Numbered from the stretch's first letter, positions 39,126-48,990 are shown. The stretch: DNA of 64,000 bases from Aporhodopirellula rubra (GCF_014192335.1 NZ_JACHXU010000005.1:248001-312000), one strand, 5' to 3'. The notes: generated by a model not told the origin, from the letters alone. Numbers and translations are program-made.

Positions 39126-40930
39126 TCGACACAGAAATTGAACCTTCTCGTCATGATGACGTCGAAACCAACACCCCCGACACCCGCTTCGCTACGCCAA
39201 ACGCGCAACCCGCAGCAAGCGAGTCAGAACCTCCACCCCAACTAGCAGCATCATCGCCACTGGGTAGGGAGTACCGAATTGGAATCGTCGGTTGTGGGCC
39301 ACGTGGTCTGTATTGCTTGCAATCTCTCGCGGACGAATTGCAGAATTGTGAATCATTGCCCCCGTTGGCAATCGTCATTTTTGAACCGTCCGATTTCCCT
39401 GGAGCGGGGAACGTCTACGATCCGCGACAACCTCGTTTTCTCAAGATGAACTTCGCGGCCAAACACATTGACGCTTGGCCGCGATATGACGAGCGTTGCC
39501 GAAGACGGCTGAATCTTGTCGACTGGCTTAATCATGACGGGGGCTGCAATACTGACCCCAACTCGTTCGTCAGCCGTGCCGCGGTAGGACAATACCTTCA
39601 TCACTGCTACCAACACGTCACCAAGCAACTCGAACAAATTGCGAACGTGTCTGTTTTGCAGGAAGAGGTCACCTCGATCGGGCAACTCACCGAAGCCTGG
39701 CAAGTTCGCACGGATCGCACCTTGTTTAACTTTGATGAGTTACTCTTGACCGTCGGTCATGGCAGATGGCCAGAACCGCCCGAGAAATGTGTTTGTGAAA
39801 CATCTGCGTTCATTCCAACTTTTCCGGTCAGCGAGAACCTGACACAAGAGCGTATCCCTAGCAAGTGCGATGTTGCGATCCGCGGGTTTGGATTAACATG
39901 GATTGACGCGACGCTCGCGCTGACCGAGGGTCGTGAAGGAGAATTTCACCAAAGCGGTCAAGATTGGACCTACCACCCCAGCGGACATGAACCCGCGTGT
40001 GTGTACCCTTTTTCGAGAACCGGCAGGCCGATGCTGGCCAAACCAGACGAATCGCTCTTCAATCAACCCGCCGAACTAGACGACATCTGGGCGAGCGGGA
40101 GAGAAGCGATTGAGGCGATTGCACGTCCCATCACCGCCCAAACGCTCTCTTACGAACTGTGGCCAATCATCACTGACACGGCCGCGTCTGCCATTAATTG
40201 CAGCACCGACTCTTCCGCCACCACGTCAGAAACGGTTCAAGCCTGGTTTAAAAATTGGTGCGACGCGACGATGGACGCCGATGAGTCACTGCGTGCGATG
40301 AAACGTTCGTACAACGTCGCGACCGGCCACGCGAAACCGGACATCGCATGGGCATTGGGAGCCGCGTGGCGGAACTTGTATCCTGCACTCGTGCAAAGTG
40401 TCAGCTACGGCGGCCTCGCTTCCGACCCTTGGCCGAAATTCCGTAACATCGCGAGCGAAATGGAACGAATCGCGTTCGGCCCACCGGCCGAAAACGTAGG
40501 CAAAATGCTGGCGCTGATCGAGCAGGGAATAGTTAACCTCCAGTTCATCTCAGGCTCAATCGAACAAAAGCCAAGCGGCAGCGAAGAACTTCTTTTTCTC
40601 AAAAACGCGGTAAAAACACACACTGTTGATCGATGCATCGACGCCGTCTTGCGATCACCTAAAGAGTGCACAACACTAGGACCGTTCCAATCGCTGGTCG
40701 ATGAAAAAGCAGTCGAACATCTTCCTGGCGCTGAAACCTTGCACATTGACAATCAAGGACGCCCCGTTAAACGAATCGGTAATACGCCGGACGGAATCGC
40801 GATCATCGGTCGCGCAACGGAAGGCTGCGTCCTCGGCAATGACACATTGAGCCGAACGCTTCACGATCACCCTCAACGGTGGGCGGCCTTCGTCGTCAAA
40901 CGAATACAAAACGCTGAGATATTGAAATGA
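39122..40930 (+). CDS. FAD/NAD(P)-binding protein in the SbnA-Y4yA operon
   Basis: A 602-residue protein. After about 45 polar residues a Rossmann dinucleotide fold appears (YRIGIVGCGPRGLYCLQSLADEL), followed by the NAD_binding_9-type segment IVIFEPSDFPGAGNVY and FLKMNFAAKHIDAWP; a second nucleotide-like segment (DVAIRGFGLTWIDATLAL, about 255-272) is typical of this class. Members are found in gene clusters with SbnA-like and Y4yA-like enzymes and are presumed oxidoreductases. Here it replaces SbnB, the NAD-dependent dehydrogenase that releases diaminopropionate in staphylococci; whether it does the same job is inference. Both ends overlap neighbours by ATGA. Confidence 0.83.
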   Translation: MIDTEIEPSRHDDVETNTPDTRFATPNAQPAASESEPPPQLAASSPLGREYRIGIVGCGPRGLYCLQSLADELQNCESLPPLAIVIFEPSDFPGAGNVYDPRQPRFLKMNFAAKHIDAWPRYDERCRRRLNLVDWLNHDGGCNTDPNSFVSRAAVGQYLHHCYQHVTKQLEQIANVSVLQEEVTSIGQLTEAWQVRTDRTLFNFDELLLTVGHGRWPEPPEKCVCETSAFIPTFPVSENLTQERIPSKCDVAIRGFGLTWIDATLALTEGREGEFHQSGQDWTYHPSGHEPACVYPFSRTGRPMLAKPDESLFNQPAELDDIWASGREAIEAIARPITAQTLSYELWPIITDTAASAINCSTDSSATTSETVQAWFKNWCDATMDADESLRAMKRSYNVATGHAKPDIAWALGAAWRNLYPALVQSVSYGGLASDPWPKFRNIASEMERIAFGPPAENVGKMLALIEQGIVNLQFISGSIEQKPSGSEELLFLKNAVKTHTVDRCIDAVLRSPKECTTLGPFQSLVDEKAVEHLPGAETLHIDNQGRPVKRIGNTPDGIAIIGRATEGCVLGNDTLSRTLHDHPQRWAAFVVKRIQNAEILK

Positions 40931-42444
40931 GTGTCGTGGACCAATCTCCCGATCTTTCAAACCGAGCACAACTTGACGATTTACGTCAGAGTTGCCGAGG
41001 CATACTCCCCCTCGATGCGATATGGGACGAATGGATGGTCGACATACTTTCCAATCATCCCTCGAAGCTTCATAAACTCGTCGAACAGAACGGATCGCCA
41101 CTCAACGTCATCGCCACGACGCCACTGAAGCGAAATCTTCACGAACTCGTCGACGTCGCTGCTGAACGCGGACTTTGGTTCCAGCCATTCTTGGCGCGAA
41201 AAGCCAACAAATGCTTAGCGTTCGTCGAGGCAGCCAACGAAGTGAACGCGGGAATCGACGTTGCCAGCGAACCAGAGTGCCAGCAAACACTCGATCTCGG
41301 CGTCACAGGTGACAACATCATTTGCACCGCAGCGATTAAGTCATCGACGCTCATCCATCTGTGTGCCCGACGTGGCGTTACGGTTGCAGTTGACAACATT
41401 GACGAACTAAGACAAATCACTCGGATCGCTACGTCGCTCGATGCTCCCGTCGATATTGCGATTCGAATCAGCGGATTTCATCACGATGGGTCGAAACTTC
41501 ACTCGCGTTTCGGATTTGATGTCGATGAAATCACAGAGGTCATCAAAACGTTTAATCTTTTGACCTCACCAGACACGTTACGCATTCGCGGAATTCACTT
41601 TCACCTCGATGGATACTGTGGCGAACAACGCGTTTCCGCGATTCAGCAATGTCTCCCGATTGTTGATTACATGCGCAATCGTGGCCACGACATCAAGTTT
41701 TTAGATATCGGCGGGGGACTGCCGATGAGCTATCTAGAACACCAATCGCAATGGAAGCAATTCTGGTCAACTCATCGAGAGGCGTTGCTAGGGGCCCATA
41801 CGCCGATCACTTACCGCAACCACGGGATCGGTTTCACGCGCGTCGGCGATCAAATTCACGGCGAGCGAAACACTTACCCATACCATCAGTCACCGACACG
41901 TGCCACTTGGCTCGCAAATGTGCTCGACGCTCAATCTGGCGAAGGCCATTCAATCGCATCCGCACTGCGAGACCGTTCCTTGCAACTTCGCTGCGAACCC
42001 GGACGCAGCAGTCTTGATGGTTGTGGCATGACCGTCGCCCGAGTCGAATACACGAAACAACACCACAGCGGCGATTGGTACATCGGATTGGCAATGAACC
42101 GAACACAGTGTCGAACCGGGAGCGATGACTTCCTCGTCGACCCTATCGTGATTCCTCAGTCGGTTCTACCTCATGGCGCTAAACACTCAACCGCAAACCA
42201 GCAGTCTATCGATGGCTATCTGGTCGGAGCCTACTGCACCGAATCCGAATTGATCCAGCTCCGCAAACTCCATTTCCCTACTGGGATCCAAAGTGGTGAT
42301 CTGGTTGTTTTCCCGAACACGGCTGGCTACTTCATGCATTTCCTCGAGAGCCGATCCCATCAATTCCCTCTCGCCAAAAATTTCGTCTACCAAACAAACC
42401 AACTGGCGACGTTTCATCCCGATGCCGTCGACGCATTGTGTTAA
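40927..42444 (+). CDS. Y4yA-like PLP-dependent decarboxylase (ornithine/diaminopimelate decarboxylase fold III)
   Basis: A 505-residue fold-III PLP enzyme. The PLP-lysine candidate is K92 in PFLARKANKCLAF; the glycine-rich phosphate loop is FLDIGGGLPMSY; RISGFHHDGSKLHSRFGFD and GIHFHLDGY are also family segments; the C-terminal catalytic Cys segment is VGAYCTESELI. SbnH and diaminopimelate decarboxylase are relatives; the length and motifs best fit the Y4yA group. Expected reaction: decarboxylation of an amino-acid or citrate-amino-acid conjugate. Its ATG overlaps the preceding stop. A terminator-like stem follows the stop by about 30 bases. Confidence 0.86.
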   Translation: MSVVDQSPDLSNRAQLDDLRQSCRGILPLDAIWDEWMVDILSNHPSKLHKLVEQNGSPLNVIATTPLKRNLHELVDVAAERGLWFQPFLARKANKCLAFVEAANEVNAGIDVASEPECQQTLDLGVTGDNIICTAAIKSSTLIHLCARRGVTVAVDNIDELRQITRIATSLDAPVDIAIRISGFHHDGSKLHSRFGFDVDEITEVIKTFNLLTSPDTLRIRGIHFHLDGYCGEQRVSAIQQCLPIVDYMRNRGHDIKFLDIGGGLPMSYLEHQSQWKQFWSTHREALLGAHTPITYRNHGIGFTRVGDQIHGERNTYPYHQSPTRATWLANVLDAQSGEGHSIASALRDRSLQLRCEPGRSSLDGCGMTVARVEYTKQHHSGDWYIGLAMNRTQCRTGSDDFLVDPIVIPQSVLPHGAKHSTANQQSIDGYLVGAYCTESELIQLRKLHFPTGIQSGDLVVFPNTAGYFMHFLESRSHQFPLAKNFVYQTNQLATFHPDAVDALC

Positions 42445-42473
42445 AAGAGAGCGACAGACGGCGTAATCGAGGC

Positions 42474-42504
42474 GATCGATGCGATGCGACATCGATCACT
42501 TTTT
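42474..42504 (+). terminator. Intrinsic terminator after the SbnA-Y4yA operon
   Basis: GATCGATG (42474-42481) pairs perfectly with CATCGATC (42490-42497) over an 8-base loop, followed by ACTTTTT. It overlaps the 3' end of the convergent DUF421 gene. Confidence 0.6.
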
Positions 42505-43074
42505 GGCCGCAGACCGCTGTCCGCTAAAGAGTCTCTCGTGCCCAATTACATCGCCAACGATGTCAGGATCAATGACGGCATCGTCGCGTTCACTGTGAAT
42601 GACTGAAATGTCACCGGTCGTTTCGAAGACAACAGCGAGAATTTGATCGTAACTGAAAGCATTTGATTCCCGCAGTTTCCCGTAGATGTCTGAGCGTGTG
42701 ACGTTGGCTTTGCGAAGGTTCTCTTCAATCATCTCGCCACCGACCATTAGTAGGAGCGGCTCGTTGTCGATGAGTTGACTTAGCCAAGGTATCTGTTGAC
42801 GCAGGATCGCGAGCCCCCACTGCCCGGCGAACAAACATCCTATTGCAGCAATCCCGATAAAAAGCGTCGGCGTGGACGACGAAATGGTCGAGGCAAAGAG
42901 TGATCCCACCGCAACGGTCATCGCGAAATCAGACGCCGACATTTTGGAAAAGCTCCGCAGCCCGCTTAAACGCGTGTACAAGAGGATCACCGCGTAGGTC
43001 ACAATCGAAGAAAGCACGACCATCGTGATCTCGTCGAATGAGGCAAATGTCCATTTTTCAAATGTGTCGTTCAT
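42496..43074 (-). CDS. DUF421 membrane protein (YetF-like)
   Basis: A 192-residue inner-membrane protein with three N-terminal helices (TMVVLSSIVTYAVILLYTRLSG, ASDFAMTVAVGSLFAS, TLFIGIAAIGCLFAGQWGLAI) and a cytosolic C-terminal domain with the DUF421 strings EPLLLMVGGEMIEENLRKANVTRSD split around residue 105 and LRESNAFSYDQILAVVFET. The function of the family is not established. It converges on the preceding operon and shares its terminator region. Confidence 0.88.
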   Translation of the reverse strand: MNDTFEKWTFASFDEITMVVLSSIVTYAVILLYTRLSGLRSFSKMSASDFAMTVAVGSLFASTISSSTPTLFIGIAAIGCLFAGQWGLAILRQQIPWLSQLIDNEPLLLMVGGEMIEENLRKANVTRSDIYGKLRESNAFSYDQILAVVFETTGDISVIHSERDDAVIDPDIVGDVIGHERLFSGQRSAAKK

Positions 43075-43491
43075 CTAAGCTTCCTTCGCTAGTAAAAAAA
43101 TTTTCAACGCAAGCCATGCGAACGTCGCCGACGCATCACCCAGGACGCTCAATCGGCGATTAGGATCATTCGGTCAGCGATCATTCAGAACCGTACTGAC
43201 ACGGGGCCCTGACTCACGGACCGTTCGGTTTGGCAAACCATCCCGGCGGTCAGAACATCGCAAACCCCGTACCACTAAAATGAAGGCTGAATCGCCCAAC
43301 GTTTCTTCCACCTATCAGTGTTCCGGCCGCCCTTTGCGACCACTCTGTAATAAGACAACCGACTAGCACCAACGCCGACGAAGCCTGTCAGCTAAAGTAT
43401 GATCGCTGCCGGGCCCCTCGATTCGTGACCCAAGCTCGCGCAATTGATACCGAACACGTCTCACGCCCCTGAAACAATCGGACGAAGACAC
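43075..43491. other. Divergent intergenic region, DUF421 / TIM-barrel gene
   Basis: About 415 bases with no convincing gene. A TATGAT at about 43399 could be a -10 for the downstream gene but lacks a good -35. GGTTTGGCAAACC at about 43229-43241 is a short palindrome of uncertain meaning. Confidence 0.35.
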
Positions 43492-44415
43492 ATGCATTTC
43501 ACTCCCCGCCGTCGTTTCCTCCAAGCCGCCGTCGCAACCTCATTGATCACGTCGACGACACCATCGTTTGGACTCGATCGATTCCATCGAATCAATCCAC
43601 GCATCAAGGGGATCTCCTTGAGTGCGTTTTCGATGAGGCCTCACATGCGTTGGTGGAAAGGAAGTCGCACCGACGCCAACTTGGATCTAGTCGGGTTTCT
43701 CGAATACTGCGCCGAACTAGGACTCGACGGGGCAGAGATGACGTCCTACTTCTTTCCTGATCCGCTCGACCGTTCGTACGTCAATCAACTCAAACGACGT
43801 GCCCATTTGCTCGGAATCGATATCACCGGCGGGGCGATGGGAAACAACTTCGCTAACGCCCCCGGCAGTGAGTCAACGCGTAAAGAGATGGAATACTTTC
43901 GGTCGTGGATCGACCACTTTGCGGATCTCGGTGCCCCCGCGGTCCGCATCTTTGCCAGTCGCGGAAAGCCGAAAAACACAGACGCCCAACAAATCACCGC
44001 AAACGTCATCGCGAACCTCGAACAAGCGTTGCCCTACGCTGAGAAACGCGGCGTCATGCTGGGGCTTGAAAATCATGACATCATGACCAATGTCGATGAC
44101 CTAATTCGGGTCGTCGACAATTTCGAATCACCGTGGCTCGGTGTGACATGGGACTCCGCCAATCTTGCCCCGACGCCCGATCCCTACGCTGAACTCGCCA
44201 AAATCGCGCCATACGCGATCACGGCTCAACTGAAAGTAATGACCCACATCAACGGCGAACCGGCCCCCGCTGACTTGCCGAGGATGCTCGCGATACTCAC
44301 GGACGCTCAGTTCGGAGGATACGTTGTTCTCGAATACGAAGAGAAAGAGGATCCCTACGCCGCCATTCCCAAATTCGTCGGGGAAGTCCGAAACGCGTTA
44401 TCGACGATCAACTGA
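43492..44415 (+). CDS. Tat-exported sugar-phosphate isomerase/epimerase-like TIM-barrel protein
   Basis: A 307-residue protein with a twin-arginine signal (TPRRRFLQAAVATSLITS) and a xylose-isomerase-like TIM barrel (about 40-305). Metal-site residues are likely in GLDGAEMTSYF, MLGLENHDIM, VTWDSANLAP and VVLEYEEKED. Planctomycetes have many exported members, some acting on 3-keto or free sugars, but the substrate here is unknown. ATG 43492 follows a GGACGAAGA ribosome site and starts the Tat signal; an upstream in-frame TTG is less likely. Confidence 0.88.
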   Translation: MHFTPRRRFLQAAVATSLITSTTPSFGLDRFHRINPRIKGISLSAFSMRPHMRWWKGSRTDANLDLVGFLEYCAELGLDGAEMTSYFFPDPLDRSYVNQLKRRAHLLGIDITGGAMGNNFANAPGSESTRKEMEYFRSWIDHFADLGAPAVRIFASRGKPKNTDAQQITANVIANLEQALPYAEKRGVMLGLENHDIMTNVDDLIRVVDNFESPWLGVTWDSANLAPTPDPYAELAKIAPYAITAQLKVMTHINGEPAPADLPRMLAILTDAQFGGYVVLEYEEKEDPYAAIPKFVGEVRNALSTIN

Positions 44416-44504
44416 CGCTGCTCAGTGAATCGGCTACGAGTTCGCACTACCGGATCGTTCGACGCATCTCTTATCGCGCACAACGCCGGCTCTACCGTCA
44501 CCGA

Positions 44505-45047
44505 TTACAATTCGTGCCTACTGACGATCTCAAAGTGAACTTCTCGCATCGGCAGCCAGAAATCGTTCTTGTGATTTGGATCGTTTGAACGAACGATGTT
44601 CAAACTCACTTGCAGTTTCTTCAGCGCCGTGTCGAATTGGCTCTTCGTACAAGCCACTTTCTCGATCGCCCGCTTTCGAAGCGGGCCAGTATACATCGGT
44701 TCGCCCCGAATCAGATCGTAGACTTCTTGGGACAGAGGATCCAACTCCATCACATGCTGATAAGCACTCGGATAATGAACACATTGAAAGTGATTCATCT
44801 CCATCAGAACCGCATCGCCCCCGGGGACCTTTCCATAAAAAATCGTTTCCGGATACGTCTGCGGTAGACGCGTTTTCCAATCCCAAACGGCCATCACCTT
44901 GGGGCTCCACCCGCCCTCCTTGGGTTTCTCTTCGGAAAGCCCGGTGTTGTCCCACAACGATGCGTACGCAGAGCCCTTGCTACCAAAGACAGTGCAAACC
45001 TTCTGGTCCAACACAAATTGATACGCTTCGTCAAACGTCGTCAGCAT
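44505..45047 (-). CDS. Conserved-looking hypothetical protein, possible winged-helix (AlkZ-related)
   Basis: A 180-residue soluble protein without signal or membrane segment. It is rich in Trp and His (SLWDNTG, VWDWKTRLPQTYPETIFYGK, MNHFQCVHYPSAYQH) and its C-terminal half (LSQEVYDLIRGEPMYTG, KSQFDTALKKLQVSLNIVRS) looks like winged-helix segments. It recalls short AlkZ-related proteins of planctomycetes, but I am not certain of that family. It lies alone between a TIM-barrel gene and a parvulin gene. Confidence 0.65.
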   Translation of the reverse strand: MLTTFDEAYQFVLDQKVCTVFGSKGSAYASLWDNTGLSEEKPKEGGWSPKVMAVWDWKTRLPQTYPETIFYGKVPGGDAVLMEMNHFQCVHYPSAYQHVMELDPLSQEVYDLIRGEPMYTGPLRKRAIEKVACTKSQFDTALKKLQVSLNIVRSNDPNHKNDFWLPMREVHFEIVSRHEL

Positions 45048-45160
45048 CAGATTACACCGTCAAAGAGCAATACCGCCATACTTCGCGACACGAATCGGTC
45101 GCGACTCAAATCATCCACTCACGCATCGTAATCGATCGTGATGAAGGCGGCTGATGAGAC

Positions 45161-45442
45161 TCAGTCGACTCGTTTGGTGATTTCAATCAGGTGATAACCA
45201 AACTGAGTTTTGACAGGTCCGTGAACCTTGTTCAATTCGCCGGTGAAGACGACATCGTCAAATTCCTTCACCATTTGACCGGGGCTGAACGTCCCCAACG
45301 CCCCACCGGATTTTCCTGACGGGCAAGACGAAAATTCAGCGGCGACTTCTCCAAAGTCTTTTCCGCCTTCGATCTGTTCTTTCAAGTCCAAGCAGACTTC
45401 TTCTAGTTCAACGAGGATGTGTCGTGCGCTTGCGGTTGCCAT
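45161..45442 (-). CDS. Parvulin-type peptidyl-prolyl isomerase (PpiC-like)
   Basis: A 93-residue single parvulin domain, the size of E. coli PpiC: ARHILVELEEVCLDLKEQIEGG, DFGEVAAEFSSCPSGKSGGALG, FSPGQMVKEFDDVVF, VKTQFGYHLIEITKR. It has no signal peptide and should act in the cytosol, catalysing cis-trans prolyl isomerisation. I start at ATG 45442; the frame is open 55 residues further upstream, but that stretch does not belong to the fold. Confidence 0.92.
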   Translation of the reverse strand: MATASARHILVELEEVCLDLKEQIEGGKDFGEVAAEFSSCPSGKSGGALGTFSPGQMVKEFDDVVFTGELNKVHGPVKTQFGYHLIEITKRVD

Positions 45443-45669
45443 CTCAATCTCAGGGTTGCAATCGGTGTTTTTGTAGTGACGCGGCCACATTCGCCGCGTC
45501 AGGGAAGCCGACATCCTCCCCTGCAAACTCATTTTCGAAAACCCCGGCTCCGACCAAAACACGAACGCGATTTGAGCAATAAAATGCGAAAGCACTCGTT
45601 TTTTCAACGATTTCAGTCGCGTTCGCTTCCGCCACGTGGATAACGTTTCATTGCAACGCCCCTCTTCGC

Positions 45670-46629
45670 CTAGCCCCGCATCTCACGGGACTTCTTTTGC
45701 GCCCGCTGTTTGTCGCGAAATCGCTTCTTGCGTTTTGCTTCCTTCTCTTTGTCCTTCTCCGCTTTTTCAGCGATCAGATCAGCCGTTCGGGCTATTTCTC
45801 GCTCCATGATCTGAGGCGTCTCAAACGTCAATCGGCCGAGACCGCCGGAACGTATTTCGGTGACGAAGATCTTCGACGCCCGATCAATGTCGACCTGATT
45901 GTTCCGCCCTAAACAACCGCGTTTGCGTCCGATCGCCTCAAGCAACGGCAGTTCGCTCGACGGCACGGATTCCAACTCAAACCGAGTCGCGATTCGTTCG
46001 GGATAGTTTTCGATCAAGTAGCGTGCGCCAAAGAAGGCCACGTCGCCGTAGTCCATCGCGGTGTCTTTGATCGAACCGAGCAACGCGAGTCGGTAGCTGC
46101 TGTTCACATTGTGAACGTTCGGCCAGAGCACACCAGGCGTATCGAGTAGGGTGATACCATCGCCAATGTTGACGCTTTGCTGCTGTTTGGTGATGGCGGG
46201 TGTGTTGCCCGTTTTGGCGATCTTCCGCCCCGCCAAAACATTAATGATCGTCGACTTCCCTACATTGGGAATCCCAACAATCATCGTCTTGATGGTCTTC
46301 CCTTCTTTATGCGGCACCATTCTCGCCGCGGCGTATTTCAGCTTTCGGATGGTCGGAATGTCTTCGGTCGTCACGGCGCGAGCCCGCACGCCTGCGACTG
46401 CGCCGAGATACTCTTGCCACTGAGTGGTCATTTCTTCGTCAGCCAAGTCGCTCTTGGCGAGCACTTTCAGACAGGGCTTGTCACCTCGCAGTTCCGCGAG
46501 CATCGGGTTCTCGCTCGAGTACGGAATCCGCGCATCCAAGACTTCGATAACGACATCCACTTTGGGCAAAACCGCTTGAATCTCAAGCCGAGCCTTGTGC
46601 ATGTGGCCGGGGAACCATTGAATTTGCAT
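45670..46629 (-). CDS. rbgA: Ribosome biogenesis GTPase RbgA (YlqF)
   Basis: A 319-residue circularly permuted GTPase: WFPGHMHKA at the N-terminus is the family signature, G4 (VLAKSDLAD) precedes G1 (GIPNVGKST) and G3 (LDTPGVLWP). The protein assists late 50S subunit assembly. The C-terminus is a long Lys/Arg/Glu tail (EKDKEKEAKRKKRFRDKQR) that probably contacts rRNA and is more charged than in B. subtilis RbgA. ATG 46629 starts just before the signature; the frame continues upstream without similarity. Confidence 0.93.
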   Translation of the reverse strand: MQIQWFPGHMHKARLEIQAVLPKVDVVIEVLDARIPYSSENPMLAELRGDKPCLKVLAKSDLADEEMTTQWQEYLGAVAGVRARAVTTEDIPTIRKLKYAAARMVPHKEGKTIKTMIVGIPNVGKSTIINVLAGRKIAKTGNTPAITKQQQSVNIGDGITLLDTPGVLWPNVHNVNSSYRLALLGSIKDTAMDYGDVAFFGARYLIENYPERIATRFELESVPSSELPLLEAIGRKRGCLGRNNQVDIDRASKIFVTEIRSGGLGRLTFETPQIMEREIARTADLIAEKAEKDKEKEAKRKKRFRDKQRAQKKSREMRG

Positions 46630-46946
46630 GTCGTCGTCGGTCGTCAGAACGTTTCGAGGCGAGAGAAAAGGCGTGACCAGCCCAGAAAGCTTGCCCTGCA
46701 ATCATGAAAAAGCCGTCTAAAACGCACTTGCAACGGTCTTTCACGTATCGACTATTGAAACACGCCCACAGGAGCAACGATAGGCCGCGCTCTGTTTTTT
46801 GCCCGCGGCAGGCCCTTGGAGGATGACGAGTTTCGAATGAAGGAAATTCGAATTGCATTGAAATCGGTGTCCCACTGGCTACTCAAATCATCCGCCTAGC
46901 CTAGGATAAAAGAGGTATCGCATCGACTCCTTCAAAAAGTCCCGCT

Positions 46947-47789
46947 ATGAGCATCATTGACGTTGGCTGCCGCCTGAACTATCTCGTGCGATCACCTGCG
47001 GTGTTCCTCTTGAACCTATCGGCAGCACAGAACGTTCACCAAATCGTGAACGCAGAATCGCTCGACGTATCCCCCACTCAATCAGTTGAAGAGTGTGCCG
47101 TCGGTCCACTGGGAAATCGCATCGTTCGACTTAATGCACCGCCTGGCGAGTTGGCAATCAATTATCACGCCACCGTCGAACTTCATGCCGATTCGGTGGA
47201 CTCCAACAACCTTTGCGAAACCAGTTACGAACAGTTGCCCGCCGACGTCCTCGCCTACCTCAACCCCAGTCGGTATTGCGAATCGGACAAACTGTATCGA
47301 TTCGCCTTTGAAGAATTTGGCCAACTGTTGCCTGGCTATTCACGCGTCACCGCGATCTGCAACTGGACCTTCAAACAACTCACCTACACGCCTGGCAGCA
47401 CGGGGCCAACCACAACCGCGTGTGACGTTCTGCTGCAACGCACGGGAGTCTGCCGGGACTACGCACACGTCGCGATCAGCCTTTGCCGTGCGATGGGAAT
47501 TCCCGCACGCTATGTTTCTGGTTACGCCGTCAATCTCCAACCACCCGACTTTCACGGTTTCTTCGAAGCCTATCTGGACAAACGATGGTTTTTGTTTGAC
47601 GCCACGCGACTGGCACCGGTGGGAGGATTTGTGCGTATCGGGACAGGCCGCGATGCCGCGGACGTCGCATTTGCAACAATTCGTGGCGACGCACAAAGCA
47701 CGGGAATCGACGTTTGGGCGATCGACACCAATCCCGACGGAGGGGCCTCTGGCCCTGATAATGTGCGGACTGGAGTCAGCTCCGCATAA
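46947..47789 (+). CDS. Transglutaminase-like (cysteine protease fold) protein
   Basis: A 280-residue cytosolic protein with an N-terminal beta domain (about 1-110, typical of bacterial transglutaminase-like proteins) and a catalytic core: Cys in RTGVCRDYAHVAISLCRAMG (about residue 168), His in PDFHGFFEAYL and Asp in WFLFDATRLAP. This Cys-His-Asp triad supports amidase, protease or transglutaminase activity; the substrate is unknown. It stands alone. Confidence 0.9.
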   Translation: MSIIDVGCRLNYLVRSPAVFLLNLSAAQNVHQIVNAESLDVSPTQSVEECAVGPLGNRIVRLNAPPGELAINYHATVELHADSVDSNNLCETSYEQLPADVLAYLNPSRYCESDKLYRFAFEEFGQLLPGYSRVTAICNWTFKQLTYTPGSTGPTTTACDVLLQRTGVCRDYAHVAISLCRAMGIPARYVSGYAVNLQPPDFHGFFEAYLDKRWFLFDATRLAPVGGFVRIGTGRDAADVAFATIRGDAQSTGIDVWAIDTNPDGGASGPDNVRTGVSSA

Positions 47790-48195
47790 TATATTGCACC
47801 CGCGGACTAAATCATGATCGACCGCTTTGAGATTGCGTTAGGGAGAAACGGTGGTACGTTGCGGCGTTGGCCTGCGTGAAACGTTCAAAAAAGCCCCTGC
47901 TGATTCGATACCTTTGTAGCAGTTAATCCCTGGCTTTTCGTACCCCGCCTTTTGCTGCCGTCAAAGTCTTTCTTCGGCCGTCGGGCAACGTACCGAAGGA
48001 CCGTATCATGAACTGGATGCCAGGCAAAAACCAACGGTCGCTCGTCCAAGCGAAAGTGAAACGCACTTGGGACGCATCAATAAAGCTGACCTTGTGTTGA
48101 TGATGGGGAGCGGGAATCCTTCGCGAGAGATCTCTCACATCATTCTCGCGACAAGGCCGCGGAAGCCGAATGCAAGCTTGACGTTCGAAGCTTGC
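47790..48195. other. Intergenic region, nothing recognised
   Basis: About 400 bases between the transglutaminase-like gene and the 3' end of the VF530 gene. Only short frames without ribosome sites are present; I see no RNA gene or terminator. Confidence 0.4.
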
Positions 48196-48501
48196 TCACT
48201 TCTTTCGAGCTTGATCCCAAACGCTTGCCAGGTCGATTTTGCGTTCTTCTTCGGCCTCTTGTTTGGCACCATGTCGTTGATCGAAACTGATTGAGTTCAA
48301 GTAGAGCCGCTCTACTTTGGCGCGGGCCCAATCCGTCTTTCGCAGAAATTTGAGGCTGCTATTGATGCTCGGTTCGAACGCGAAGCAGTTAATCTGAATG
48401 CGGTCCGCCAACTCATCCCAGCCATATTCGTTGACCAAGTATTCCATCATCGCCTTCAGCGTGACTCCGTGGAGCGGATTGTTCGGCTGCGACTGATTCA
48501 T
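48196..48501 (-). CDS. VF530 family protein (DUF2132)
   Basis: A 101-residue protein with the full VF530 signature: NNPLHGVTLKAMMEYLVNEY, GWDELADRIQINCF, PSINSSLKFLRKTDWARAKVE. The fold is small and helical and is thought to bind DNA; the cell role is not known. ATG 48501 (MNQSQPNNPL) matches the family start; the frame extends 28 residues upstream without similarity. The C-terminal charged tail (about 80-101) is an extension. Confidence 0.92.
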   Translation of the reverse strand: MNQSQPNNPLHGVTLKAMMEYLVNEYGWDELADRIQINCFAFEPSINSSLKFLRKTDWARAKVERLYLNSISFDQRHGAKQEAEEERKIDLASVWDQARKK

Positions 48502-48990
48502 AGGCGAAAGCGTGACTTCTGATAGAACAATTTGAGAAAAAGGGGGGCGTTCCAACAGACTAAATGCGTTTGAAGCGAATGCCAATCGCCATCGACCATT
48601 TTGTCGACTGACGCGTCAAACAACGTCATTTTAAATCCCCCCCAAAAAGAGAAATCGAGCATATTACACGCCCCCTGACTAATGCCTTCCCGCTACTCCA
48701 TGAATCGGGCGATTTCCACGGTGAGTGAAAACATGCCCTTGATCTCCAAAATTCAGCTAGAATGAACCAACATCTTGAAACCAGTCGTTACCTGGACGCT
48801 CAAGATTCCCGCCAAAACTCCGAAGTCTGTTGCCTCTGACCACCGAGGCGAACGCTTTGCCCACCTTGCCCGCCCTCCAGGAGGAGATGCACGAATCGTG
48901 TTTTCTCAACCCGTTTCTTGCCGTTCCCACGGTAGCACGCCGATCGTCGTAAATCGCAAACGACGCCTCGACCTAAACGCTCAATCAAGG
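48502..48990. other. Divergent intergenic region, VF530 / PSCyt1 gene
   Basis: About 490 bases. The reading frame of the PSCyt1 gene is open from a TTG at 48775, but the signal peptide begins only at 48991, so this is probably leader and promoter DNA. I see no clear consensus promoter. Confidence 0.4.
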
